Shown here: positions 23,251 to 35,391 of the stretch, one piece after another
How the letters are laid out: every line of letters begins with the position of its first letter
How positions within the stretch are numbered: the first letter of the stretch is position 1
Origin: Guadua angustifolia
Lineage: Eukaryota > Streptophyta > Magnoliopsida > Poales > Poaceae
Reading direction: 5' to 3'
Assembly (NCBI GenBank): GCA_036346375.1
Contig: JAYEVE010000344.1
Span: forward strand, 1 to 64,000
Length of the DNA: 64,000 nucleotides
The notes under the pieces: model-generated
Told to the model about the DNA's origin: nothing
The model's database searches: none
The model's input: the letters and a program-made list of their open reading frames with translations, nothing else
Translations under genes and position numbers: made by a program

Positions 23251-25799
23251 ATCGACCCGCCATGATTTCTATATGCTCTTTAATTCATTTTTCATACCTC
23301 TGGCCTAAAGCATTCCCATGGGCCTTTTCAAATCCGCCTTCAGGATGCCTCTTATCATGGGAAATATCAAAAAAAACGGTTTTATGGAAACAACAAGATA
23401 TCCTCCATATCATCTCTCCATCGGTGTTCCAAGCTCGAAGACCCTGGCTTTTTTAGAAAACTAGTTTAGGCTTTTTTACTTCAATTCTTTTCTTACAAAG
23501 TGTAAATAATTTTGTCCTTTAAATGGGCCCCCTTTTTTCAATCCATTTCTTGCGAGGTTACTCTTTGGCTTTGTTTGCTTCTTGGGAACCTTAACAATAG
23601 TCCTTTAAAATTTCAGTTTTGCCTTACATGGTTATTTTTCATTGAAGTTATTTCTGTGTTTGAAAGGATAAACAAAAGTGAAAGGAATGGTAGTTATTCA
23701 TCGCTTACTTCTATCCAAGGTAAAGAAATTTCTTTTTTAAGATAATTCACCAAGTTTATATAATGGCTTTTTTTTGAAATTTAATTTTTTACTTATGGAG
23801 ATGATAAGTATAGTTTCGATCTTGCAAGGTTAAGGCATTAAGAACTCCTCGTTTTTGTATTCCCCAAATAATGGGGAGAAATCAAAAGCTGTTGATTGGG
23901 TCTTATTTGCTTTTTGATTTTTAACAATAAAGTTTTTTTTTGAGAACATGATACAAGTTTTTAGAGAAACTTGTATTGCCTTCCCTTTCTTCAGTCCTCC
24001 TTGTTGGATTGAAGAGGATGAAAGCCAAAAAGAAGGTGAAGAGGCAAATGAGGAGTTATTTGGCTTACTTTGTTTTAATGTTTCAAAGACTTTCTTTTTT
24101 GAACGATACAACTGTTTAAAGATAATTATACGGATTCATTTACGTTGGGCATTATTTTTTACTACTTGATTAAGGGGAAAAAGATTTGATTTACTGATTT
24201 TAACCCCGTACGACTTTGAAATGTAGGATTCAAATGCCTTCCCTCAATGTTTTGTGAATTCTTGATCAAAATTCAAAATGCTGGGTTTTAATTTGAAAAA
24301 GGATTCTTTGTTGTTATTTGTATTTTTAATAATTTAGGTAATTTATGTTGTTTATTGGTAAAATTGCAGTTTTGAAAGCTTAAGATGAACATCTATTTTT
24401 TGAAGAAGGCTCTTTGCTTCCAGCTTTGCCGGTTTTTTTTTTTCTTTGGTTCCACCTTGGAGCCAAGATAGGTTCCATTAAACTTGGCCTACAAAGAAAA
24501 GTTTGTGATTCACAAAAGGCATGGAATTGGGTAAAAGGGTTTGCTACTATTGTTTGTTGTTGGCAAATTTCATGTTAACTTATTTTGGATAATTTCTGAT
24601 ACAGATATTGTGTTGAAGAATCAACCACCGATGCTTTTTTCAAATTAGAGGGTATGAAGGCAAATACTTGTATCTTTGGTTTGAGGAGAAAGGATTTTTT
24701 TGAAATTTAAAGACCCCTTTTCGGCTTGAAGTAAATTCATTGTTGGCCTATTATTTAAGTAAGTTCATGTATCATAAATTAGCAAATGAAACTTTGCAAT
24801 TTGGCGTGGCACCCTTTGGTATTTGTTTGGTTTAGTTGGTATTTATCCAAGTAGTGTTATTTCCCATTAGATTGAATATTTAGCAAATTAACTTTGTTTT
24901 TGATCGCCATGACATTCTATAATTCTTTTAATTTTGGGGAGGACCTTTGGGCAAACAAATGGTTTTTTTTTTAGTGCGGACACGGTGGCGGTTGGCCAAA
25001 AAGGATGACTAAATTGAGGTTTTTGGCCAAGCAGATACCCGATATCGATGACGGCACCAACAAGGGGATACTAATCTATCAGGGGTTTTGGTCACGCCGA
25101 TACAAATACGTTTTGACCAAAGTCAAATAATGTTTTGGGGTTCAGAAATGGATAATCTATTATGGTGGCCTAAATAGGGCAAAGGGGGAATTCAAAAGTT
25201 TGATGACCTTTTCAAGGTTTTGTTGGTGATGGTATTTGTAAATTCTTTTATCTTTGGTTTGGATTTATTGAAATTATTTTTAATTTAACAATTTTTAACC
25301 AATTACCTTAGAATAATTTCCCCAACTTTGTTTATTCCAAGATTGAATTTTTAATGGTAATTTTCAAAATCCGGACGCTTTTTTCTTGCCAAAGTTGGCT
25401 TGGTGACATCCCCTTTTGTAAAGATTGATTAGTTGGGATGTAAGTACAAATCATCTTTTATCAAAACCCAAGCCCATCTGAATCCATTTAGTAAACTGTT
25501 GTTCTCATGAAGTTGTGAGGACTTGATGTTTTGGGATATCATTTTGAATTTTTGAGTTTTTGCAATCATTTTAAATTGGATGTGGTTTTCGTTTTATTTT
25601 GCGGGCCGTTTGCTTCATTATTTGAGTATTCGGGCTGGTGAAATTTGAAGGTCCAACTTGGGATCCCAAAAATAAAGGAGTAGGTGGTGCAAACCTGAAA
25701 CAAAATGGAAGGAAAGGTCTAAATTGCTTGATAAGGAATGTTGGACAGGTCTAATGACAAATGGGGTTATTTGTACCTTAAAAAGGTCACAAAACCCAT
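23251..25799. other. Degraded DNA: CACTA-2 tail and beyond, no gene recognised
   Basis: AT- and homopolymer-rich sequence. One open frame on each strand near 23830-24170 is judged to be chance. A TIR-like TTTTTTTTTTAGTG lies at 24963-24976. Confidence 0.4.
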
Positions 25800-26533
25800 T
25801 ATTTTATTTTGGGTTTCCCAGAATGGTAAAGAATTAATTGTGGTTTTAGGGTAGAAGGAATTATTTAAGGGTAGGGTATCAAGAGTAAATATAAAAGAGG
25901 TAGGAGTTTCCCCTTTGAAGGTTTTGTTCTTTTTGAGCTTTCCCCCTTGTTTGAGGTTTTAAACCTTTATAAATCCAAAAACTTTCCTCTTGGGATTTAC
26001 CTTTGTTTAATTATGTCTTAAATTTAATTCTTTCTTACAATTTATTTCTTTTGGTTCCTCTTTTCAATGCTTTTGCCTTTGAAATGTTGATTGTTGGTAA
26101 TATTATTTTAGATATATCCCAATCTCAGCAATTGCTTTTTTTAAAAGGATCGTTTCGGGTTCACCTCTAAACATTTTGTAATTTGGATTGGTTCAAGCTT
26201 TATGTGTGGAAGGACCCAAGATCATCTTATCATCCCCAAGAGCAATCAAATCAACTTGATTTTGCCAAACTTTTGTTCTTTTAAAATGAAAAGGTTAATT
26301 TTGATTCAATCCTTTGATTAATTGGAATAATTTAATCCTTAGGATCATCTACCAATTTTTTGATTTTTTGTCCGAATAAAAGTTCCTTAAATTTTTTTTG
26401 AGTCTGCACAAAGATTACTTTGTTCTTGGGGTGCTATTGTCCCCATTTATCCTTTTGGTATTTCTTTGAGGCTTGGTGTAATTTTTGTGGAAAAAATTTT
26501 ATTTGGGTTTACCCCCGTGCCCTGATCCTTACA
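25800..26533 (+). repeat. Degraded copia-type LTR (likely the rest of the copia-B LTR)
   Basis: Landmarks of the copia-A LTR recur in order. AATATAAAAGAGG.AGGAG then CCTTTGAAGGTTTTG and GAGCTTTCCCCCTTGTTTGAGG (25890-25960) match 4115-4195. GGGTGCTATTG near 26429 matches 4614. AAAAAATTTTATTTG..TTACCCCCGTGCCCTGATCCTTACA (26490-26533) matches the copia-A LTR end at 5090-5138. The position after CACTA-2 fits an LTR split by that insertion. Confidence 0.6.
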
Positions 26534-27574
26534 ATTAATAAACCCCATTTGTTTATGTTGTCAATAGGGGAATAAAACCCAATAAGGACATGTTTTTTCA
26601 TTTCAGAAAGGGAATAGAGGAAAAGGTTAGCCTAAAGTTTCAAGAGAAGTAGGCTAACTTAAAAGGCCCTATTTCCCAAAGGCCGAAACTTCTACTTTGT
26701 TAGAGTTGGTCAAAAAGGTTTTAATTTTTTGGTGAAATTGGTTTTGTTGAGGTTTTAAATTTCTAAAAGGTGGAAGTTTAACAAAAATTTGGAGGTTGGA
26801 GTTCCATGTTTTGAAGAACCTTCTTGCAAGGAATAGAACATGGTTGGTAATTATACCTAGTAAAGGGGTTCCCCTTGGAAGATATTTTTGTTTTTGGTTC
26901 TTGTTAAATAGGTCAACTAAATATTTTGGTTAACCTTTTGTTCATTTTTAAGTTGAAATTTGCGCCAATAAGTGTAATATTATTTTTCTAGGTTTGTGAT
27001 CCAGCTAATTGTTTAGTCGATATTGGTAAAAGTGATTTAAAAGGTGAATTACTCATCAAATTTGTCAAATGGTTGAAAAGGTTTCCCATTGCTTTTGTGT
27101 CAAATTAAACACCAATAGAGACTATATAATGTATTTTAAAAATCAAAATTCCTTTTTATTTATAATTTCCTTAAATTAATTGCTCATTGTTTAAGGATAT
27201 TTTTGGGCAAATTTTTTAGATTTATAACAAAATTTAAAATAGAATTATAAATTTATAATTTCAAAATTTCCGGGCTAAATTGAATTAGGATTTTTTTCAA
27301 TGAACGTTGCTTGCTGGTAATTAAACTTGGGCTAATCCAATTATTTTGTGTGTACCAATAAACAAATAGAAAATTAAATTTTGGTTATTTTGGGAGTGAC
27401 CTACTATTCCCCCCTGTAAAAATACCATGATAATGGTATAGTTAATTGATTGGCTTGGTTAATTGTCTATCAAATTGTTGCAGTTTTACATGTTGATGGT
27501 TTGGATGTGAAAAAAACCATTGGAATCCTTCCCCTAGTGTTCTATGAAGAATTGCTCCCATAACACCCTGTTTT
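26534..27574. other. No recognised gene
   Basis: AT-rich degraded DNA lies between the copia-type LTR end and the gypsy-C left LTR. No motif is recognised. If gypsy-C lies in E1, the other half of the E1 integrase should be here; I cannot find it. Confidence 0.35.
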
Positions 27575-29440
27575 TGCTATTCAAGAAAGAAATAGAAAAA
27601 AAAGGATTTTCTAGTGTGGAACAAGTTTTGGGCCAAGAAGGCTAGGCGCAAAACCCTAACCATCCCCCCCTGCCATAGAAGTGTCCCTTTTAATGCAAGT
27701 CCCCTCCTTTTGTAAATGTTCCCTTTTTTAAAACCCATTTTTCCTTGTCATTGTTTATGCTTGAGGTCGGCCTTATTAATTTTTGCCTTGGAGGTTCAAG
27801 GATGGAAAATCTATTATTCAGTCTTTCAGGAACCCTTTGTTTCCAATGTTTGAATACCGCACCATGATTTTTGGTGCAAGTATAACTAGGGAGATGGTGG
27901 TTTTATATATGGTGGTTTTTGGGGGTTCCGGTGGTTAGGGTTGGGGTGTCAATGGCAACTTTGGGGAAGTTTGGTTTTAGGTACGTTGGTTCAATTTTTA
28001 TAGATTTTGGGAATTTTGTTCGACCCTTTTTGAAATATGTAGTTTTGTTAAGGTTTTGTTAATAAGGCTAAAATTTGGTTAGAAAGAAAAATTTGGAAGT
28101 ATTTAAAAGTTATGCTTTTAAGCTTTACCAAATTTGGTCCTATTGTGCATTAATTTCATTACTTTGGTGGGAATTAAATTTTCTAAATAGAAAACTATAT
28201 AAATTTTTTAAAATTGGCATGGTTTAACTTTTTTGGAGTTTATAAAAAAATTCAATTTGTGAATTCATATTGGTTAAAATCAATTTTGGGGCTAATTTTA
28301 AGGGTTAGATGAAATTGAAAAAATGGGAATTGAAAATTATAGGTAATTTTTATGTTTTCGTGAGTAATGATTTTTTTTAGGGCTATTGAGGTAGGGTTTT
28401 GGTTTGTTGTGACAACAAAGGGTGGCCCCATGTGGAAGGTATAAGCGGGGTGCTATTCGTTAGCAATGTTGATGTTTGTACATTAATCATAAGAGTGGAT
28501 AAATTTTTATTACGGAGGGTGATTTTGGGAGTGGTCTCAACCTCCTCCACTTCTTCCTTGTTTAAAGGCAAGTTTAATTGACAGATGGTTTTTGAAAAAT
28601 GTTTATTTTGAAATTCCTTGTTGCCCAATAATCTAAAGGCCTTGTTTTAACTTGCAATGTTAGGTTTATGGAATTGAAAGGAGTAAACAGGTTAACTTGT
28701 CTTTCAAGGCATTCATGTGGAAGAAGGGGTGGGCCTCATACACACTTGTTGTAGGATGAAAACCCTACTTGATGGCTCATCCAGGGAAGGGGAATGAGGG
28801 ATCACAAATGTGTTTGACATTGGGTATAACTAGAAAGCTATAATCATAAAACATGTTTATTCTAATGGGAAAAATCGATTAAATTGCGAGTTCGCATAAG
28901 TATGGATAATGTACAATTAATTTTAAAATTTTATTTTCTGTGCAAATGGTTTTGAGATTTGCATTTTAGCCACCCTCTTTATTTAATATTTTAGGTTTTG
29001 AGGCTAACTTTTGGCAGGGGTCCAACACTACTTACACCTTTACCATGATCTATTTAGTTTTAAACTGTTGCTATTGTAAATAGACCACTTAGAAAAATTT
29101 AATCAAACTTGTAAAGATTTAACATTTTGTGGATAATGTTTGTGGTTTTTTATATCTGTGGCTTCATTTGTGGCTTCTCCAAAAGGTAAGTAAAGGAAGA
29201 AGTTTAAGAGATGATTGTTTGGGGTGCTTCAAAGGTTTATGGGGGGTTTAGGTGATTTGGGTTTATCCAAAGACTATTCTAGCATTTTGTCAATTTGAAT
29301 TAGCATTGTCACCTTATTATGAAAACCTTGAGTTGTTGAGTGTCTAGAAAGAATTATGTTCCGAAATTGTTATTGAAAATATAAAAATCTATGAAAAGTC
29401 AGATGAATCCATTGGGGACGGGTGCAAAATTTCAGGGTAA
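27575..29440 (+). repeat. Degraded left LTR of gypsy-C
   Basis: Colinear with 43309-45586. TGCTATTCAAGAAAGAAATAG at 27575 corresponds to the LTR start TGTCATATTCCAAAAAGAAATAG. GGCGCAAAACCCTAACCA near 27645 matches GGCCCAAAACCCTAGCCA near 43408. TGTAAAGATTTAA..ATTTTGTG near 29109 and GTGGCTTCTCCAAAAGGTAAGTA near 29170 match 45211-45305. It is shorter and far more divergent than the right LTR, with many homopolymer changes. The end point is approximate. Confidence 0.65.
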
Positions 29441-30477
29441 GGGTCTTTTTCTTTCATAAAATTACAAATTACCAAGTGAACAAAATTTTTATTAGGAAAA
29501 ATCGGCTTTAAAAACCTTTAAAATTTTGCCATAGGAAAAAACTTTTTGTACAAGTTGGAAAAAAAAATTTGAAATTTGGGCCGAGGAAGGGTTGTAAATC
29601 AGCTTGCCAATTTTTATTTGGCGAATGAAGAAATGATGATTTAGATGATTGCTTTAATCGATTTCAAGCAAAGGGACTATGAAGGGTGAGGTTGGGTTTT
29701 GTGGGTTACCATAAGGTAGGTTTGGCTTCTCAGGTTAATATTAAGTTTTGGGGTGCAAAAATAACCAAATTTTTCAGTCTTTTGGCGTCTAGGCGGTAGG
29801 CCCCTACTATGGTCGCTAAGGTTTTTTGGGAGGTTAGGACCGTTAGCGGTTTGAGTAGCCATCGGTTGAGTCTATTGGCCTTTGGATTGCTCCTATGGCC
29901 TAGGAGGGATGGTGAGTTTTAGGGAGTGGAGTCTTCATTTTGACATTATGGTCTTGCACTCAATCTGGAAGCACTAGGGCACACAGGGAGGCGGTTTAAC
30001 CCTTGGCTTCGCTTTCCCGGGCCACTGGGTTTGGTTTGAAGGGCTGGTAACATCTGGTGGGAGAGGGTGCTTTTGGGACCCCCCATCAAATCCTTGTCCC
30101 AAATCCGAGTAGTTTTGGGGAAATTCCGGCCTTTTGGAAGGAGGAGCACCTTTTCCATTCCCAAGGAAATTTTTGGGACTATGAGGATTCAAAATTTTCT
30201 TTTAAATATCGGGAATAAAAGGCATATTCCATAGGGGTGTCAATTTTAGGGTTTTGGCCAATATCCGTATTAACTTTTATTGAGGGGCATGGATTATTAG
30301 CTCACCATATAAAAAACCCTATTTCAGAGATTTTGTAACCACCGGTTCCAAAGGGAACTTTTTGGGGGGTGGGTATTTAGCAACCTATTCCAAAATTCAA
30401 GGGGATGGTTCCTATCCATGGTTTTTGAACGTTGGGCCTTTTTGGGACCCTTGCTCTTTTAAAATTTAGCTTACCAT
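29441..30477. other. gypsy-C interior or unrelated DNA, unrecognised
   Basis: Gag, protease, RT and RNase H of gypsy-C should lie here, but there is only ~1 kb and no motif can be read. Either a large deletion or a failed consensus is likely. The sequence becomes clean at about 30478. Confidence 0.35.
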
Positions 30478-31163
30478 CCTGTCCTACAACATGATCTACT
30501 TCATGTTACATCCTATCTTGTACTCACGAGGGAAGGATGCTATTTGAGTAGTGGTGGACTATCTTAGCAAGTCTGCTTATTTTATTCCCACTCGCACAAA
30601 TTCAGCGAGCGAGTTGGCTCCTATCTATATGCGAGATTATGAAACTGCATGGTGTGTCCAAGACTATTTTTTTGATTGGGATGCTAACTTTGTCTCTAAG
30701 TTTTAGGAGAGTTTGTAGAGTGCTTTGGGTACACAATTGTCTTAGCACTACCTTTCAACCTCAAACACATGGTTAGTCTCAAGGTACAATTCAAACATTG
30801 GAGGATATACTTAGATCTTGTGTTTTAGCATGGAAGGGCGCTTGATAGTACCATTTGGCTCTTATCGAATTTGTTTACAACAACAACTACCACGCTAGTA
30901 TTCGGGGCCGCCCATATGAAGTGCTTTATGGGCGGAGTGTAGGTCACAAGGTGTGTTTAGATGCAGTGGGAGAAAGGGTAATTCTTGGACCTAATTGGGT
31001 TTAGCAGATAGTTGCACGAGTGGCTGATGTTAGGCATAATCACCTTGCAGCCCAGAGTATGCAGAAGGGCTATGCTGATGTGAGGAGACGAGAGTTGGAG
31101 TTCAAGGTGGATGATCCCATCTACTTTTGAGGGTGTCTCTCACCAAGGATGTTGTTTGGTTTG
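30478..31163 (+). pseudogene. gypsy-C integrase, left part
   Basis: Retroviral-type integrase of a Ty3/gypsy element. VVVDYLSKSAYFIPTRTNS is near 30550-30605, equivalent to VVDRLTKSAHFIPV with the first catalytic Asp just upstream in the family. After a frameshift IMKLHGV follows. A degraded HYLSTSNT..SRYNSNIGGYT is near 30745-30810, the QTDGQ.ER.....ED region, with the catalytic Glu not readable. FVYNNNYHAS and RPYEVLYGRS are near 30870-30940. GERVILGPNWV and QKGYADVRRRELEFKVDDPIYF are near 30970-31128. The frame is cut at 31158 by gypsy-D and resumes at 42847. Confidence 0.85.
31159..31163. repeat. Left target-site duplication of gypsy-D (GTTTG)
   Basis: The same GTTTG occurs immediately after the 3' LTR at 42842-42846. 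Confidence 0.9.
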
Positions 31164-34100
31164 TGTAACATCCCGAATTTTGGTCCAATTTTTAAATTTT
31201 GGAGTTATTTGAATTTTTATGAATTAATCAACCTTTATTTGCATTTAATTGCATTTAATTGAATTTACCTAATTTTTCCGGGATTTATTGATTTAATTGG
31301 ATTTTATTTATACCATTTTCCTTTAAGTAATTAAATACCAGAGAATATAATTATCAAAATTAAAAATAATATTTTATTTAGGCTCAAAATGCTCTGAAAT
31401 ATTTTCTAGAATTTTTCTAGAATTTTTCAGTATTTTTAGTGCCCCAAATAAATACTTTGAATTTCGTCTTTATTTTTATTCAGAAACCGGAAAATAGTTA
31501 GCTACAGTTGTTGGGCCGCCCAACACGTGCTCGCTGTGAAAACCCTAATCGCGCTGAATCTGGACCGTCGGATCGATCCAACGGCCGACGTGACCGGACG
31601 ACTTGGATCGTGGCGCGATCGACCGCACCGCCTGCCTCCTGGCTGGCCGCGATTGCCGGTGATTTGCGCGAGTTCCAAGGCATGTCCGGCGAAAGAAGTA
31701 CACCCCGAGCTCAAGACTTCCTTCCGCTCATTTCTCATCTCTCTCCACCATCCAACAGAGCACGCAGATTAGCTCGCCGAGTTCACACTCTTCCCGCTTC
31801 GTTTTTTTCAGGTTCCGCCAGGTTCGCTGCTCTCGCCGCACCGAGACCTTCCCGAAGTTCCTCGTGATCACGCCAGATCCGTGGTTACTTCTTCCGACCG
31901 AGAAGCTCGAAACACCGCCGCTCGTGTCATCTTCTCCAAGTCCGGTGACCTCCGCCGCCTCTTCTTCGAAGTCATGATCACCTCACCGCCGATTCCATCG
32001 GACGCCTAAGGTAACGCCACGTAGTCCTGCTAATGATGAACCGCTCGGTTAGCCCTTGCGCCGTTAGATTCGAATCCGACGGTCGAAAGTAGATGGTACG
32101 CGTGGCTTGATGGTTCCGCGACGCGTGTCAGTCGCTGACATGTGGGGCCGGGCGCTGTTCACCGCCCACTCGACAAGCAGGATCACGGCCGTGGCTTGGG
32201 CCAAGATGACGTCATCCGGCCCATCTGTTGCGGGCGAGAGCGACGTGGTTCGCTCTGGTGCCGACGCGTGTCGCCGAGAGATTTAATCCGGATTTTCAGT
32301 ACAAAAATAAAAGGATTAATTCGGTTTATTCTTTTATGAATTTTCAGAATATTGTAAAGGCTATAACTTTTGCGTTTTAACTCGGATTTGAGTGATTCCA
32401 GTGCCCAAAAATTTGTAAAAATGTGAACTATTTAATGATGATTTTTATTTTATTTTTAGAATTTATCTTGCTGTCTGTATAGTGTGTTTATTGTGTGCTT
32501 GCTTGTGCCGAGTAGACTCCGAGTCGCCGGGTTTCGTCGAGGGAGAATTTGAAGACCCGTCGCAGAACCTCGACCAGAACCAACTCCTCTTCGAAGGCAA
32601 GTCATGCTTTGATCATTTCGCGCCTAGTTTTAAAAGTTTATTTTGACTTCCATATTGCATGCTATGTTAAGTACAACCACTATTGATTAAATTGGGAAAT
32701 GGTAGTTAAAAGCCAAACTTGTTATGCCACCTTGATTATAATGTTTATATGCCCTGAAACCCTTGTCCACCCTAGGATGCTTAAATATGTTGGATGCTAA
32801 TATGATGCCAACACGGGAGGCTAGACCGTGATTAGCTGCTTAGCCTGCTTGTATGCGTGGAATGACTTTCAAATATCAAATGAATATTGACTAAACATTA
32901 TGGAACGATTTTGGAAAATGCGATGATGTCATGAATTGAACCGATAGTGACCTGTGTGGTGCTATTCATGAAATGATGTGGAAAATGGCATGTGTTGCTT
33001 AAGTATAAAGTGGGTGGGAAAATGATTTGAACCGGGCAAGTGGCAAGAAGGCTTTGTGCTGTGGGCCTGTGGCAATGGGGTGTGTGAATGAATGAGAAGG
33101 CTGTGCCGAGTTGTATAAATCGGATGTCTTGCCGGGACGATTAAGGACTTAACCTTGCAGCCTTTGAACTGAGTTCGTGTACAACCACTTGTCAGGAATG
33201 GGACGGACCTAGTTAAGTAGGTTTCGACCTCTTTCCTTTGAAACCTTCGGGGACAAAGGCACATCACAGTAATCAGAGGGGAAGCGCATCGTTACGGCTT
33301 GGTACCCATTCAACAGTATTTGCTCGCCTAAACTTCGCCTCGAGTGAGGGAAGTGTTAGAAGGAAGTGTCGAGGGGTTCATCGGTCAAATGTTAGCCTCT
33401 CAAAGACTTTGTTACAATCAATCGTCTGGTGGTGAACGATCAGATCTCGTGGGTAAAGTGTACACCCGCGCAGTGTGTGTGTGAATCTATTCAATAGCCG
33501 TGTCCGCATGATCGACATTGCTCGTGATTACAATAAGGGTTAGATTTTCAAAATGAAAATGTGGAATGGGTGGCCGTGTGCCAAAAAGCTGTGTGAATGA
33601 AATTAGGGCTGTGTGCCAAACTCTTGGAAAAGAATTGCGAAATTAATTATTAAATATTATTGATCTTACTGCTTTTAATCTAATAGGATTACCTATCAAA
33701 AGAAATGCTGCTTTATGCAAAATAACCAATTAAGCCTTTCCTTGGAATAAGCCTTGCATATAGTAATAGTCTGCATTGTGCATGACTTGTTGAGTATGTT
33801 GTATACTCACCCTTGCATCGACAAAAACCTCAGAAGAAGAAGAAGCCGTGCGACTTGGAATGAAGAGTTCGTCAAGGCCGGAGGATTAAGGGTTGAGCCG
33901 CACTCAAGAGCCTGTGGATATGAAGAGTTCATCGCTTTACTTTTGCTTCCGCTGATAAACCTGCTTACTTGATATTTATCGCCCACGTATGGCATCGTAA
34001 GGTGGCCATAAGGCCATGTAACTCGTTACTATTAATGCTTGAAGTACTTATTATTTATTTCCGCTGTGTATGATTGTGGTACTTCAACCTGTTTATCCTG

Positions 34101-34174
34101 TGTGTACTAGCGTGATCCTGGACTAGTACGGAATACACAGAGTGTCCGAATCCGCTGAAGATTCGGGCACGACA
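31164..34174 (+). repeat. 5' LTR of gypsy-D
   Basis: 3011 bp, TGTAACATCCC...GGGCACGACA. AT-rich flanks surround a GC-rich block (31505-32030) that looks like a plant gene leader and ends GACGCCTAAGGTAACG, a possible splice donor. Against the 3' LTR, AT-rich stretches such as 32640-32800 are almost identical. Differences cluster at CG, CAG, CTG and CCG sites. Related but older LTRs are at 46368-47826 (minus), 51325-52246 (minus) and 54827-55640. Confidence 0.93.
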
Positions 34175-34177
34175 GGA

Positions 34178-34190
34178 TGGTATCGAGCCA
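34178..34190 (+). other. Primer binding site of gypsy-D (initiator Met tRNA type)
   Basis: TGGTATCGAGCCA follows the LTR after three bases. The usual plant Met-i PBS is TGGTATCAGAGCC, so one A of a CAG is missing. This is one of many CAG-to-CG differences in the window. Confidence 0.85.
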
Positions 34191-34329
34191 TACCGCTCTG
34201 AGGACTTGACCCTAGTTAGATCGGCCGCTTTAATGGAGTCCAAATTAATTTCTAAAGAATAAAATCTGGACAAGAATAATCAATGAAATCTTGACTCATC
34301 TCTTCTTCTTTACTTCATACCTCCGCTGT

Positions 34330-35109
34330 ATTTTTGCTATTACTTTCGTGTTCTTTAAAATTTGTTGTTCGACGCTGCTTTGGCAGATGCGGATGGTTCA
34401 CTCCTTTGGAGAGCATCACGGTGGCACTGTTGCGAGCTCGAGGATGCTCCTGTGTTGGGAGGCTTCGACCGACCACTCTACAAGTCCCGCACCGATAGTC
34501 AATGGGATCGCCGTGGATGGGAGACGACTCGACCTTGTACGCTCGGGAGCACGCTCGTGCTAGTCGTCCGCTTCGCCTCGCGGTGAAGCGAGCCAGCTAC
34601 GAGGCGGGCATACAGGAGTGTGCCCGAGTTGCGCTGCACCGGATCAGCCGGGAGCACGGCTTTGAGCTGTGGGATACCGCCTTCCGTGTGCACTCCGCAC
34701 GCTGGTGGACCTCGCAGCCCGCTGGACTCGGAGGACGACGCCGCCGTCAGACACTGGGCAGTTCGCCGTTACAGAGGAGGTGATGGACGCCACGACCACG
34801 GAGCTGCAGGCCGTCTACGCGCTTCGAGGAGACCGAGGAGGCCTTACAAGAGACCCGCATGCACGCTGCTCAGAGGATCGCCGAGTGGAGGAGGCTCTTA
34901 CGGCGAGGAGAGCGACGCAGCATGGAGCTCGACGACGACGACGAGGAGGAGCCAAGCGAGAGCAGGAGCCAGGCAGCCAGGCCAGAGACCAGCAGCTGGA
35001 GCCCCACAAGCGCCAAGAGGGAGGGCATGGGGACCGGCTTGTTCTCGATGCCACCTCACCGCCGGTTTACGTGATCGGCGAGTCAGAGCATGGTTGGCTT
35101 GAGGAGTGA
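34330..35109 (+). pseudogene. Extra ORF upstream of gag in gypsy-D, function unknown
   Basis: GC-rich, coding-like DNA between PBS and gag, broken into at least three frames. An early part is near 34362-34500 (ALADADGSLLWRASRWHC). A central part (EPATRRA / ARVALHRISREHGFELWDTAFRVH) is near 34580-34700. A later part (TEEVMDATTTELQAVYAL) is near 34770-34830, then a helical region and an acidic patch DDDDEEEPSES near 34930-34965. The end VYVIGESEHGWLEE stops at 35107-35109. The acidic, heptad-like region could form a coiled coil. Additional ORFs upstream of gag are known in several plant gypsy lineages; I do not recognise this one. Its openness could partly reflect base composition, but the consistent stop and changed codon use favour a real gene. 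Confidence 0.55.
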
Positions 35110-35391
35110 TGATTTGTCAGAGTTGCAAGTGGCTAGTTTTTGCGTTGAGACTCAGCTGTTTTGAGTCGCGTCTTTTATTCCGAACTTTAGTATGCGATAT
35201 TGTAATGAACAATTGATGTGATGGTTAGATTGTCAGATGGTTACATAGTCCTTAGACTATGTACTAAACCATACTTAATTATTATTTATGCTTGAATGCT
35301 TAATGGTTCTATTTAAGTTACACTGCTTCCGTGATAAGTTCCATACTCGCCTATTCTTTTTCCTCTTATCTCTAAACCCAAGAATCAACAG

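Larger units (their letters stand above)
13820..24976 (+). mobile_element. CACTA-2: En/Spm-type DNA transposon with two coding regions
   Basis: The left end CACTACTACAAAACC (13820) is a canonical CACTA TIR. It is preceded by TAT (13817-13819), a likely 3-bp target site. Inside, in the order usual for plant CACTA elements, lie a TNP2-type transposase (14995-17640) and an ORF1/TNP1-type gene (20837-23250). A right end is proposed at 24976, where ...TTTTTTAGTG precedes sequence that later resembles the copia LTR. That end is degraded and TAT is not seen after it. The left end and content are well supported; the right boundary is not. Confidence 0.75.

Noticed and set aside
31508..31867. 119-residue frame and overlapping frames in the gypsy-D 5' LTR
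   Set aside because: It is in the GC-rich LTR block; the matching frame in the 3' LTR copy is not the same, so it is not conserved as protein.
34620..35102. 160-residue frame overlapping the extra ORF of gypsy-D
   Set aside because: Ala/Arg/Gly-rich shadow; the acidic, helical frames of the same DNA with the stop at 35109 look more protein-like.
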